NCBI GenBank assembly: GCA_037953745.1
Contig: JBAKBP010000677.1
Span: 62,001 to 126,000 of the forward strand
Direction: 5' to 3'
DNA length: 64,000 nt
From: Lithodes maja
Lineage: Eukaryota > Arthropoda > Malacostraca > Decapoda > Lithodidae
Below the pieces are notes generated by a model that made no database searches, was not told the DNA's origin, and saw only the letters and a program-made list of their open reading frames with translations. The position numbers and the translations under genes were made by a program. Numbering within the stretch: the stretch's first letter is position 1; every line of letters begins with the position of its first letter. Below, piece by piece: positions 1-9,047 of the stretch.

Positions 1-416
1 TGCAGGGGTTGTAACAGAGGTGTGAAGTGTGACGTCAGTTTCAAAATGCTGAGATAGAGGACATCAAACACTTTATTTTATGGTGCCCTGTATATATAGA
101 GGAGAGAGTAAAGGAAACAGCGCTACAACAACCTTACGTTGAGGAGGAAAACCAAGTGATAGGAAATCTACTGTTCAAAGAAGAAAACCAGGAACGAGTG
201 AAGAAGATGTTATATGGTATGTGGAGAACAAGAACCAAGAAAATGAAGGAGCTGGAATAAGAAGAAATAGATTATAATGCAACATATAGAAAAAAGAAAG
301 AAATACAATATAATGTAACAGAGCACGTCACAAAAGGAAAATTACAAGAACCTCTCAGGGAAGTGCCGTTGTTAAGGCATTACTTCCCGAACAACATCTG
401 ATCTGAACAACATCTA
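1..416 (+). pseudogene. LINE-C 3' end, copy 1 (end of a non-LTR reverse transcriptase plus 3' UTR)
   Basis: Translation gives the C-terminal zinc-knuckle of a LINE polyprotein: a Cys-x2-Cys (CRGC) near base 1 and, after a frameshift at about base 45, an EDIKHFILWCPVY motif supplying the His and Cys. It ends at a TAA near base 257. This CCHC arrangement near the C-terminus is typical of several non-LTR clades, and in the intact protein it is thought to help bind element RNA. After the stop comes an AT-rich 3' UTR ending in a conserved segment (gagcacgtcac ... gggaagtgcc ... acttcccga) and a loose CTGAA-type microsatellite tail. The upstream part is outside the window. The clade cannot be fixed from this tail alone. 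Confidence 0.7.
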
Positions 417-422
417 ATATAT

Positions 423-752
423 TGAAAATGAAAACCAAGTCATCGGACATCTTTTATTTAACAAAGAAATAAGCGATAGAGTGAAACAGACAATCTATCA
501 AATGTGGAGAGTACGAGAGAAAAAATTGAAAGAACTGAAATAAGAAGACTGAAGGAAGACGAGAGAAGAAACAAGACTGAAGAGAGAAGAAAGAAGATTT
601 CAGAAAAAGGGATGAAAAATGAGATATTTATTTTTAGACAATTGAGCACGTCACAAAAAGTCACAAAAAGAAAAATAACAAAAACTCTTAGGGAAGTGCC
701 GACGTTAAGGCTAAACTTCCCGAATTCCAACTGAACTGAACTGAACTGACCT
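423..752 (+). pseudogene. LINE-C 3' end, copy 2 (5'-truncated)
   Basis: A second, shorter copy of the same LINE tail. The peptide ENQVIGHLLFNKE ... MWRVREKKLKELK with its stop near 543 parallels copy 1, and the same 3' UTR block follows. It ends in about three TGAAC units (735-750), so the element probably has a short-repeat 3' tail. It lacks the zinc-knuckle and looks like a 5'-truncated insertion next to copy 1, or a tandem duplication of the tail. Confidence 0.6.
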
Positions 753-953
753 CCTGGAAGGCCTCATGCCAGGTTAGTTTTCCTCACATTTAGGTGTATT
801 TTTGGCGGTATTTCTCGAGTATGGCTATTTTTCTTCAATATATAACCGTAAGTAGACCCTTAGGGCTTGCATTACAGGGTCTTTTCCATGTCAAAAAGGC
901 CAATTTCGCCCATTATATAGGGACATATCCTCAGGCCCCCCCCCCACACTCAC
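753..953. other. unannotated spacer
   Basis: AT-rich sequence with no coding potential or repeat that I can recognise, apart from a run of C at 937-945. Confidence 0.4.
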
Positions 954-1233
954 GTATGTTAATGCTTTGTAAGTGTGTATTTTCTATTTAGAAAGTAAGG
1001 AAAGCCCTATTTATTAGCATTTGTATTATTAATTGTAATTCCGATACCTGAACAATCTAGGGGAGAGTTTGGGAATGCAGGGTTTCGGGTGGGGTAAAAA
1101 TAGGGGTATTGTGGACAGTGGGAGTAGGCTAGCCTAACTCTAAAAATGTAATCAATACAATTGAAAGAACCCCAAAATGTTGAAATCCGAGGCAAGTTTT
1201 GGCCAATTTTCAGAGTCCAAAAAGGGCAAAACC
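954..1233 (+). repeat. left arm of the inverted repeat
   Basis: Pairs with 5690-5972. It includes the segment starting gtatgttaatgctttg and a GGGTGGGGTAAAAATAGGG stretch that is found inverted on the right. Confidence 0.75.
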
Positions 1234-1340
1234 CATAATACTAGGTTAGGTTAGGCTAATGTTAACCCCATAATACTAGGTTAGGTTAGGTTATTTGGTT
1301 AGGTTAATGACAACACTTGGCTCGGATTTCATGGATTTAG

Positions 1341-1380
1341 CGGGGGTGTGGGGGCGGCAGCCCCCACCCATAATACTAGG
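1341..1380 (+). repeat. Helitron-like 3' terminus motif, copy 1
   Basis: GTGGGGGC-ggca-GCCCCCAC forms a perfect 8-bp stem, followed eight bases later by CTAG. A hairpin shortly before CTRR is how Helitron 3' ends look. The next base is G rather than the expected T, so this is only a resemblance. The motif runs straight into TTAGG-like repeats. Confidence 0.4.
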
Positions 1381-1903
1381 TTAGGTTAGGCAGGGTGTCA
1401 AACGACGCTGTTTTTTAGTATAACTCCATTTATTGGTCACCAATTATTTTGACATATTTGAAGACAGATATGGAATCTATATGCTCTAAGTATCATATTA
1501 AAATTAGTTTCAACCCTCGGCAAAACCTATTAAAAAAAACGGTAACAACATGTCTACCTACCGTAAAACGGTTGTCAATACTCTCTTATAGACGGCGCGG
1601 CTTTCAGCGACGCCATTTTTTCGTGAACTGGAGAGCTCTATCCTTCAACTTTTGTAATACTATCACGCCATCTGCCAATCCTCATTGGAAATACTGAGTT
1701 TCATTTCCTAACTCCTTGGCAATACGTCACGAGACACTTCTGGATTCTTATTGGGGGTTTTTTCTGACACGTCATTAAACTCATAGATTCCGTCACGCAT
1801 ACAACCAGCAACCTATCAGGTGAGTTTATTGACCTTGATTACGTCATTGCACTGAACCAATGACAGATACACACCTTCATTTAAGTCTCTCCTCACTTTA
1901 GTC

Positions 1904-2181
1904 ATGGATGCCACTTGTAATGGTTGTCCACCCCTCCCACATTCAGTGATTATTGACACTACAAGGAACAATAGTGCAGCCCTTAAGGTTTTTACTGACC
2001 ATGGTTGTTTGCCTACCTCTGTTTCCTGCAAACTCTGCTCAAACGAATGTTACTATTATGAACCGGCAGACCAGTGGCGATGCGGTCATTATTGGTTTTT
2101 AAATAAAACCACTACTCGTCGTAACTCCTCGTCGAAAACGTGGACGCATCTCTTCCCCACCTACTCCCTCCACATCTCAAT
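1904..2181 (+). pseudogene. possible ISXO2/Merlin-like transposase N-terminal exon
   Basis: An open frame starts at ATG 1904. It holds a phrase DHGCLPTSVSCKLC followed by a W-x-C (QWRC) about 15 residues on, like the zinc ribbon at the start of ISXO2/IS1595-type (Merlin) transposases. A potential splice donor (AATAAG|GTATGC) lies at 2181/2182. I find no later exon with the DDE catalytic residues, so if real it is a fragment. The resemblance rests on one short motif; a chance open frame inside the surrounding element is the alternative. Confidence 0.3.
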
Positions 2182-2463
2182 AAGGTATGCAATTACGCTT
2201 TCATATTTTCGCGGGTTTAAAAACGGCGAAAACTAAATTATTTAAGCAAAACTTGGCTCGTGTTTTAAGGTATTTCCGTAATTGTTTAATCGAAGTCCTC
2301 TTTTTTTTCTAGTTATTAAAAACGTATTCTATGGTGTATTATATGATATATAGAAGCAATAGAACTGTTCAAATGACCTGGGAAGTGTATATTAAACCAA
2401 ATACAAAACTTTGAATAATGAGATAAGAGATATGTGTTTTTTATCACTTTTCATCCCAAGACC

Positions 2464-2500
2464 AGCGGGGGTCTGGGGGCAGCAGCCCCCAAGATGCCCA
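2464..2500 (+). repeat. variant G-rich hairpin before the TTAGG array
   Basis: A diverged form of the hairpin motif (gggggcagcagccccc) ends immediately before the pure TTAGG array. Confidence 0.4.
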
Positions 2501-2590
2501 GGTTAGGTTAGGTTAGGTTAGGTTAGGTTAGGTTAGGTTAGGTTAGGTTAGGTTAGGTTAGGTTAGGTTAGGTTAGGTTAGGTTAGGTTA
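2501..2590 (+). repeat. (TTAGG)18 telomere-type array
   Basis: Eighteen uninterrupted GGTTA pentamers. TTAGG is the canonical arthropod telomere repeat. Here it is interstitial, with unrelated sequence on both sides. Confidence 0.95.
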
Positions 2591-2730
2591 ATGACCAGCT
2601 ATGTAAATACAGTAGTGAACATTTAGTTTAGTCTGTGCTCAAGAATCCATTTTCTTTAGCAGGCCATACACTAAACAATTACCCCCTTTTCACAGACAAA
2701 TACACAAACAATCGGTCAAAGATGCAAATA

Positions 2731-2770
2731 GCGGGGGTGTGGGGGCGGCAGCCCCCACCCATAATACTAG
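2731..2770 (+). repeat. Helitron-like 3' terminus motif, copy 2
   Basis: Same hairpin and TAATACTAG end as at 1341. Flanks on both sides match copy 3 (cacagacaaatacac upstream, ggataggttaggtaagg downstream), so copies 2 and 3 are parts of one longer duplicated unit. Confidence 0.45.
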
Positions 2771-2889
2771 GATAGGTTAGGTAAGGTTGTTAGGTTAGGC
2801 TAATGTCCTTTCAAAGGGGTATAGGCTTGTAAACACTATGATAGCTTAACATGAGCCAAAAATCGAAATTAGTTTAGTGTAATTTGTTT

Positions 2890-3265
2890 ACTCTTAAAAC
2901 TCGCAAAATCAGAGCCAACTTTTCCCAAAACTTGGCTCGGGTTTTCCAAAATTCGGGTTTTATGGCTTTGCAATTTCTGGAAACCTGAGCCAAATTTCTA
3001 AATGAGGTTACTGTCATTTCTTTGTCTACAAACTCGCAAAATCCGAGCCAGCTTTGGCCAAAAGCTGGCTCGGGTTTTCCAAATTTCGGGTTTTATGGGT
3101 TTGCAATTTTGGGAAACCTGAGCCAAATTTCTAAATGAGGTTACTGTCATTTTGTTGTCTATAAACTCGCAAAATCCGAGCCAGCTTTGGCCAAAACTTG
3201 GCTCGGGTTTTCAAAATATTGGGTTTTAGGCCTTTGAAATACCTTCAAACCCGAGCCAAGTTTTG
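2890..3265 (+). repeat. three tandem 130-bp units with GAGCCA/TGGCTC hairpins
   Basis: About three repeats of a unit of some 130-135 bp containing tccgagccagctttggccaa and its near reverse complement, separated by a tctaaatgaggttactgtca segment. The same TTGGCTCGG motif recurs singly at 1317, 4432, 5427, 5680 and 5750. The 70-aa open frame here is repeat sequence, not a gene. Confidence 0.75.
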
Positions 3266-3551
3266 CTTGAATACGTATGTATTGCCGTTTTACGCATTTA
3301 ACCCCTCATTTTCCCTGTACTTCATAGCCCTCCCCACTATCGGGCGGCGTGTCTTAAGATCGTTGTATAATGGGGAAAACGGTTTCGCCGAGGGGTCTAA
3401 TTATTTCTAAACACTATATATTGATGAAAACTAACAGGGAAAAATAAAAAAATCCATGGGAAAATTGGTGACCAATAAATGGAGTTTTTCCTGTTTTTTT
3501 TTTAGTGATAACGCAAATGAACTTTTTGTATAATGATAACAGAAACTCACT

Positions 3552-3553
<2 letters not shown>

Positions 3554-3583
<30 letters not shown>
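3554..3583 (+). repeat. poly(T) tract
   Basis: Thirty consecutive T residues. This could be the tail of a minus-strand retroposon, but no recognisable body adjoins it. Confidence 0.9.
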
Positions 3584-3588
<5 letters not shown>

Positions 3589-3810
3589 TAGGCCTAGGCT
3601 AGCTAATGTTACATAACACAACTTCACAAGAATTTGGGATAATATTCAAGGACACTAGTGCGACGTTATGAGAAACAATTTATTCGGGAAAATAGGCACC
3701 AAAAGATTCGCCATATTTTTCTCTATATAGTCCGCATGGAGGATTTTCGTTTTTAACTAATTGAAAAATACCCGCTTCACAGATAAATACACCAAAAATC
3801 TAAGTCAAAG

Positions 3811-3850
3811 CGGGGGTGTGGGGGCGGCAGCCCCCACCTATAATACTAGG
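3811..3850 (+). repeat. Helitron-like 3' terminus motif, copy 3
   Basis: Hairpin followed by TAATACTAG. Closest to copy 2 in both flanks. Confidence 0.45.
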
Positions 3851-4455
3851 ATAGGTTAGGTAAGGTTGTTAGGTTAGGCTAATGTTCTTTCAAAGGGGTA
3901 TAGGCTAGTAAACACTAGGATAGCCTATATCCGGTCAGAGGTAAGAAGAAGAAGAGTCCTGCAGTAGTCTCCTTGAATGCTACCGAATTTGGAGTGCCTA
4001 ATTGCCAAAGTGATCGGTGCCCGCGCTTCACAAGCCGCCTTGCCTCCGCTCTTCACAGTCTAGGCCTAATTAAACAAAAAACACAAAAAAAGTCAATTGA
4101 CACAATTTTGGTCTCTATATTGTCCATCTTGATTGCTGTTAGATTGCAAGAAATGCTGTTTTAGACACCTAAATTCTCAAAAAAATTCAGGGGGGGCATG
4201 CCCCCAGACCCCCCTACCCCTAGAGCTCGCGCCTTTGGCGCTTGCCTCTCCGTCGCGCTATAATGATAACAAAATAATAAACCATAATGATAACACAATT
4301 CATATTTTGTGGATTGACACCCTGAGGTTAGGTTAATGTTAGGTTAATGTTAGGTTAATGTTAGGTTAATGTTAGGTTAATGTTAACCCCATAATACTAG
4401 GTTAGGTTATTTGGTTAGGTTAATGACAAAACTTGGCTCTGATTTAATGGATTTA

Positions 4456-4497
4456 GCGGGGGTGTGGGGGCGGCAGCCCCCACCCATAATACTAGGT
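4456..4497 (+). repeat. Helitron-like 3' terminus motif, copy 4
   Basis: Hairpin followed by CATAATACTAG. Its upstream flank (aaacttggctc...atggatttagc) matches copies 1 and 5. Confidence 0.45.
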
Positions 4498-4557
4498 TAG
4501 GTTAGGTTAGGTTTTAGGCTAATGTTAACCCCATAATACTAGGTATTAATTCCCTCC

Positions 4558-5404
4558 AGGGAGGGAATTGAGTGGAAGCTACCTATACTGCTGTTTGCGG
4601 ATGATACAGTTCTGATGAGTGATAATGAATGGGAGTTGCAGGGTCTGGTAAATGAGTTTGGAACAGTGTGCGAAAAACGGAATTTGAAGGTAAATACGGG
4701 GAAGAGCAAGGTTATGGTCTTCGAAAGGGGTGAAGTCACAGAGTGTGAGATGAAGCTGAACGGTCAGGCTATGGAGATCGTCAACTCTTTTAAGTATCTG
4801 GGCAGTGTGTTGAGTAAAGATGGGACTATGGATGAAGAGGTGCGGGAGAGGGTACAACAGGGGAAGAGGGTTGTAGGAACGCTAAAAGCAGTAACAAGAA
4901 ATAGGGTGGTCAGTATGGAAGTGAAGAAGTCCTTGCATGACAGTGTGGTAATCCCGACACTGACTTACGGAAGCGAAGCATGGACGTTGGTTGAGAGACT
5001 CAGACCAAGAGTGAGAGCAGTGGAAATGAATTACTTAAGGAGTGCGTGCGGAATTACATGGAGGGATAGACAGACTAATGAGGAAGTAAGAAGGAGGTGT
5101 GGTGTGGAGGTAGATGTGCTGGAAAGTGTGAAAAGGAACAACTTGAGATGGTTCGGCCATATGGAACGTATGGAAAGCGAGAGAATGACTAAGAGGGTGT
5201 ACGAGAGCGAGGTGGAGGGACAGAGGGGGAGAGGTAGACCGAATATGAGGTGGAAGGATGGAGTGAGGAACTACATGAATGAAGGCGGTGCTGGTTGGGG
5301 GGAGGGGCGTCGACTGACTGGGGACAGAGGTGCATGGGGGCGGTTCGTTCGTGGCCACCCCTTCGGGGATCACGGCGTCAGGCAATAGATAGATAGATAG
5401 ATAA
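4558..5404 (+). pseudogene. RTE-type LINE R1, 5'-truncated, with TAGA tail
   Basis: Nearly identical to the last 260 residues of RTE copy R3 (56613-58589). It enters just before the FADDT catalytic motif (LLFADDTVLMSDNEWE) and continues through YGSEAWTL, LRWFGHMERM and GRGRPNMRWKDG, typical of RTE-clade C-termini. It stops at 5388 and is followed by a (TAGA)n tail. Without the endonuclease and most of the RT it is dead on arrival. The 5' junction is a 10-bp inverted repeat (aattccctcc ag ggagggaatt) around 4549-4570, suggesting a snap-back during insertion. The flanks are ataatactagg repeats on both sides. Confidence 0.9.
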
Positions 5405-5450
5405 TACTAGGTTAGGTTAATGACAAAACTTGGCTCGGATTTCATGGATT

Positions 5451-5502
5451 TAGCGGGGGTGTGGGGGCGGCAGTCCCCACCCATAATACTAGGTTAGGTT
5501 TG
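5451..5502 (+). repeat. Helitron-like 3' terminus motif, copy 5
   Basis: The hairpin has one mismatch (cagtccccac) and is followed by CCATAATACTAGG. Confidence 0.4.
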
Positions 5503-5689
5503 GCTAATGTTAACCACATCCTTACTGAGTTTTTCAACAGTGAAAAACAAGAAAACCCCAGCCAACTTTCAAAATTAAGTTACTGTGATTTTGGACTCTG
5601 AAAATTCGATAAATACCAGCCTAGTTTGGTCAACACTTTGGGGTTTTCTTCAGCTGAAAAAGGGTGAAATCCGAGCCAATTTTGTTTTC

Positions 5690-5972
5690 CAATTTTGCCC
5701 TTTTGGACTGAAAATTGGCCAAATCCGAGCCAACTTTTGCCAAAACTTGGCTCGGATTTCAACATTTTGGTGTTTTTTCAATTGTATTTATTACATTTTT
5801 AGAGTTATTCCCATAATACCCCTATTTTTACCCCACCCAAAACCCCACATTCCCAAACTCTCCCCTAGATTGTTGAGGTATCGGAATTACAATTAATAAT
5901 ACAAATGCTAATAAATTGGGCTTTCCTCACTTTCCAAATAGAAAATACACACTTACAAAGCATTAACATACA
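5690..5972 (-). repeat. right arm of the inverted repeat
   Basis: Reverse complement of 954-1233. Confidence 0.75.
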
Positions 5973-6012
5973 CAAATAAAATAAATTAAACATAAAATAG
6001 CAGGAGTAGTAG

Positions 6013-6056
<44 letters not shown>

Positions 6057-6250
6057 CCCCAAGCTGCCTGGCCGAACAGCCCCAAGGCTCCGAGCACGGC
6101 CAAGGCCATAACCGAGCGCCCCCACAGAACCCTCCCTGCCGACCACAACAAAGCCTGGGTGACCGAAGCCACTCCAAGGCGGGGAGCCGAGGAGGGTGCG
6201 GAAACGCCCGGGAAACCAACCACCCAGGGCCCTGTGCCCCTCAGCAATTA
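6013..6250 (-). mobile_element. SINE-like retroposon with (AAC)n tail
   Basis: Read on the minus strand, a GC-rich body ends in about 14 AAC units (the GTT run at 6013-6056). The body next to the tail (gggctgttcggccaggcagc) recurs on the plus strand at 26732-26842, again with an AAC tail and with clear target duplications. It is therefore a dispersed retroposed family. The long poly-Asn and poly-Gln translations across the tail are artefacts. No tRNA-like promoter was recognised. Confidence 0.65.
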
Positions 6251-6372
6251 TGAAGAGAAAGTTGAGGGGCAAGGGAAAAATGGGAAAAATGTTATTTTAA
6301 TACCACGAATTTTCCGAGTGTTGTTTATAAACAAAATTGTTCATTTGCATCAATATATAGTGTTTGTAATTA
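6251..6372. other. unannotated spacer
   Basis: AT-rich and without identifiable features. It ends at the TA target of the next element. Confidence 0.4.
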
Positions 6373-6793
6373 CAGTAAACTTCCGTTAATCCGAAGGGCA
6401 GCGGACCGGCCCTCGTTCGGATTAGTGGATTTTTCGGATTATCGGACTTTACCCCTATGAACCTGTGGCCTGACGAAAACATTGAGGCATTAGGCCACCC
6501 AAATGAAACAATGGTGCACACATATCGGCTCATATGTTCCTGAAATCACTTCAAAAGTTTACCATTGTCATTGTAGCCTATTACCTACTTCAAAACATTC
6601 AATGGTCAAAGGAATCTGCTGATATAAACGTAAACACCATATGTCCGCATCGTCTTCTTCTTCCGTCTACTAGCGAGTTTGTCTTGCTCTTGAAGATCAG
6701 ATCAGATGTGGTTCGGGAAGTAATGCCTTAACAACGGCACTTCCCTGAGAGGTTCTTGTAATTTTCCTTTGTGACGTGCTCAGTTATATTATA

Positions 6794-7565
6794 CAGTAGT
6801 CCCTCGTTATAGACGGCTTTTTTATAGACGGATTTGATTATAGACTGATTGCTTTATCATAGACGGATTCGACTATCGACTGACTTTAGACTGATTCGAG
6901 TATCGACTGATATATCGACGGATTAATTGTTTATTTATATTAATCTAATATACCAACCAAAAGTGGATTAAATGATGAACAATAAGACATACAATAATAA
7001 GAAAATACACCGAAAACGAGAGCAAAAATAATTAGCCTAGACTAGATTTTGAGTGAATCCGGATTCACCGACGATCGGAGTGTCACTTTCGACCTCCATT
7101 TTTAATGTTATATCGACGGATTAATTGTTTATTTATATTACTCTAATATACCAACCAAAAGTGGATTAAATGATGAACAATAAGACATACAATAATAAGA
7201 AAATACACCGAAAACGAGAGCAAATATAATTAGCCTAAAGACTAGATTTTGAGTGAATCCGGATTCACCGACGATCGGAGCGTCACTTTAGTCCTCCATT
7301 TTTAATGTTGTCAAACAATAACAATACCAGGCAGAAGCTCTGAGTCCACCCGCCTTTTACTTGCTTATTTGTGCCTGAACCTTGTATCTCTTGCGTTTAT
7401 TATGGCCTCTAATGTATTCAGTGATACACGGTGTGCCTGTGTAAAGGGAACACTTATAAGTACATAGCCTAGGATAGAGACCACGGATACTATGCGGTAT
7501 CGACGGTTTTTGCTATCGACGGCAGTCTTAAGAACGTAACCCCCGTCAATAACGAGGGACTACTG
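6794..7565. mobile_element. pogo/Tigger-type MITE T2
   Basis: Terminal inverted repeats CAGTAGTCCCTCGTTATAGA (6794) and the inverse ending ...GAGGGACTACTG (7565), with TA on both sides. It is nested inside T1. No coding capacity. Scattered TATAGACGG/TATCGACGG motifs repeat throughout. Confidence 0.8.
6911..7306 (+). repeat. two 198-bp tandem units inside T2
   Basis: The unit starting tatatcgacggattaattg is repeated almost exactly at 7109, through ccgacgatcggagygtcact. Confidence 0.85.
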
Positions 7566-8222
7566 TATTGTATTGAAAACACCCTTGTCTTGTTGTCTTG
7601 AAAGCACCCTTGGGACGCTCCGATCACTGAACTATAAATAGTAGCGTATTGGAACGTCCAAAGGTGCGTTTTCAAGCTCAAGGCTAATACATCCAAAGGT
7701 GCGTTTTCAAGCTCAAGACTGAATGCGCTTGCAGAAAATGCGGTGCAAGCCAGTAGCGCATCGGAGCGTCCCAAGGATGCGTTCAAGAGCAAAACAAACT
7801 CTCTAGCAGACGATGTGGAAGAAGAAGAAGAAGAAGGTGTTTACGTTTATATCAGTAGCTTCCTTTGACCATTAATCTGAATGTTTTGAAGTAGGTAATA
7901 GGCTACAATGACAATGGTAAACTTTTAAAGTGAATTCATGAACATATGATATGTGTGTGCTCCATTATGTGTCATTTGAGTGGCCTAATGCCTCAAAAAG
8001 GGGACTTTGGGACTTCTTGAAATTCGGACCAACTTCTTGAAATTCGGACCATCGGGTGAATTCGGATTTGGCCTCAAATTGAAAAATTCGGACTATTGGG
8101 AGATTCGAATCATCGGTCGTCGGATTAACGGACTTTTACTGTACATTGTTTTATTTCCACTTGTTGCCTATATACTGTACATACATATTGTCAGTCTTTG
8201 GTACTTTCACTATGATTATTAG

Positions 8223-8296
8223 TTAGTACTCCTGCTTGGTGTGGTATTCAGCAAAGCACGGTATAGCACATAGTGACACCTGGCACTCCACACACA
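8223..8296 (-). pseudogene. piggyBac pbA transposase, last codons
   Basis: On the minus strand this encodes the end of the C-terminal cysteine-rich domain (VECQVSLCAIPCFAEYHTKQ, then EY and a stop at 8223). It matches the ends of pbB and pbC and was separated from the rest of the gene by LINE-A. Confidence 0.85.
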
Positions 8297-9047
8297 CACG
8301 AACCACCGACGAGACAACACCTCGGCACCCACGCTCCCGAAAATCAGCTGATCTAGCAAGCTGTTTACAGCGCTCGTCAAATAAACTCACCTAAACTTGA
8401 GTATAAGGATATTTTGTGTTGTCCTGTATTATAATGCAGTATTAAAATAATTTGAGATTAAAATCAAGTGAGGATATTTCGAATGTTAAAATAATTCAAG
8501 CGATTGTGAATGCGAGTGGATGTAAACAAATATGGCTGACTTTGATGGATTTGAAGTCGGTGAGACCGAGGGCATTCTAGGGAAAATTATACGTGAGCTG
8601 AATGACATTAAAAGGTGGAAGGAGGATATGCAGGAGTGGAAGGTGAGTGTTAGTTCACAGATTGAGGCTATATGTTCAATATGTGGTGCTCAGGCTGGGG
8701 ACATCGAGCCTGGACAAGATTTGAGTCGGGCTAGCCTAAAAGAAATTCAAACTCATATGGGGCAACTCCGGGACGAAAATGAAGCTTTAAGATTGCAACT
8801 TGAAGAATACAAAGGGCAAACCAAGGAAATGAAAACACATGTGGAGGAGATTAAGGAGAAACACAATAAATGGGTTAATGACGAAGGAGGAAAAGTGAAG
8901 GAAGTGGCAATGAAGGAAATCATGGAGGAACAAAAGAAACAATCAGAAAGGGAAAATAAAGATTTAGAATCAGTGGTAGTAAAAGCTATGAGGAGAAATG
9001 AACAGGTCCTGCGTGAAACAATAGATAGAAATAAGTGTATTATTGTA

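Larger units (their letters stand above)
1391..4324. mobile_element. hAT-like DNA element with 8-bp target duplication
   Basis: It begins CAGGGTGTCAA at 1391 and ends with the reverse complement TTGACACCCTG at 4324. The eight bases before (1383-1390) and after (4325-4332) are identical, AGGTTAGG. An 8-bp duplication with CAGGG-type ends fits the hAT superfamily. No hAT transposase is visible, so it would be non-autonomous. Since the target is itself a TTAGG-like repeat, the duplication could be coincidental. An inner inverted pair (about 1416-1445 against 3461-3490) suggests a second element inside. Confidence 0.5.
954..5972. repeat. 5-kb block bounded by 280-bp inverted repeats
   Basis: Bases 954-1233 reappear as reverse complement at 5690-5972 with only scattered differences and one deletion. 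Between the arms are TTAGG-like repeats, five copies of a G-rich hairpin motif, a hAT-like element and an RTE insertion. The block could be one large foldback element or two copies of a repeat family in opposite orientation. No target duplication is visible. Confidence 0.55.
6697..7578 (-). pseudogene. LINE-C 3' UTR fragment split by T2
   Basis: Bases 6697-6790 are the reverse complement of the LINE-C 3' UTR at about 305-405 (gggaagtgccgttgttaagg seen inverted). After T2 (7566 onward) about ten more bases match, so T2 jumped into this fragment. Confidence 0.7.
6373..8141. mobile_element. pogo/Tigger-type element T1 with ~330-bp terminal inverted repeats
   Basis: It starts CAGTAAACTTCCGTTAATCC (6373) and ends with the inverse, GGATTAACGGACTTTTACTG (8141), and is flanked by TA on both sides. 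Inverted similarity continues inward to about 6705 and 7785, including a gtagcctattacctacttca segment. The centre has been filled by a LINE-C tail and element T2. TA duplication and CAGT ends fit the pogo/Tigger branch of Tc1/mariner. No transposase remains. Confidence 0.75.

Noticed and set aside
2501..2590. CRISPR-like or functional telomere array
   Set aside because: Pure pentamer with no spacers, and interstitial. It is a TTAGG repeat, not a CRISPR array or a chromosome end.
4189..4262. A sixth Helitron-like hairpin (gggggcatgccccc)
   Set aside because: It lacks the CATAATACTAG end and the TTAGG-like continuation.
5965..6272. Poly-Asn/poly-Gln/poly-Thr proteins on the minus strand
   Set aside because: They are translations of a GTT microsatellite that forms the tail of a retroposon.
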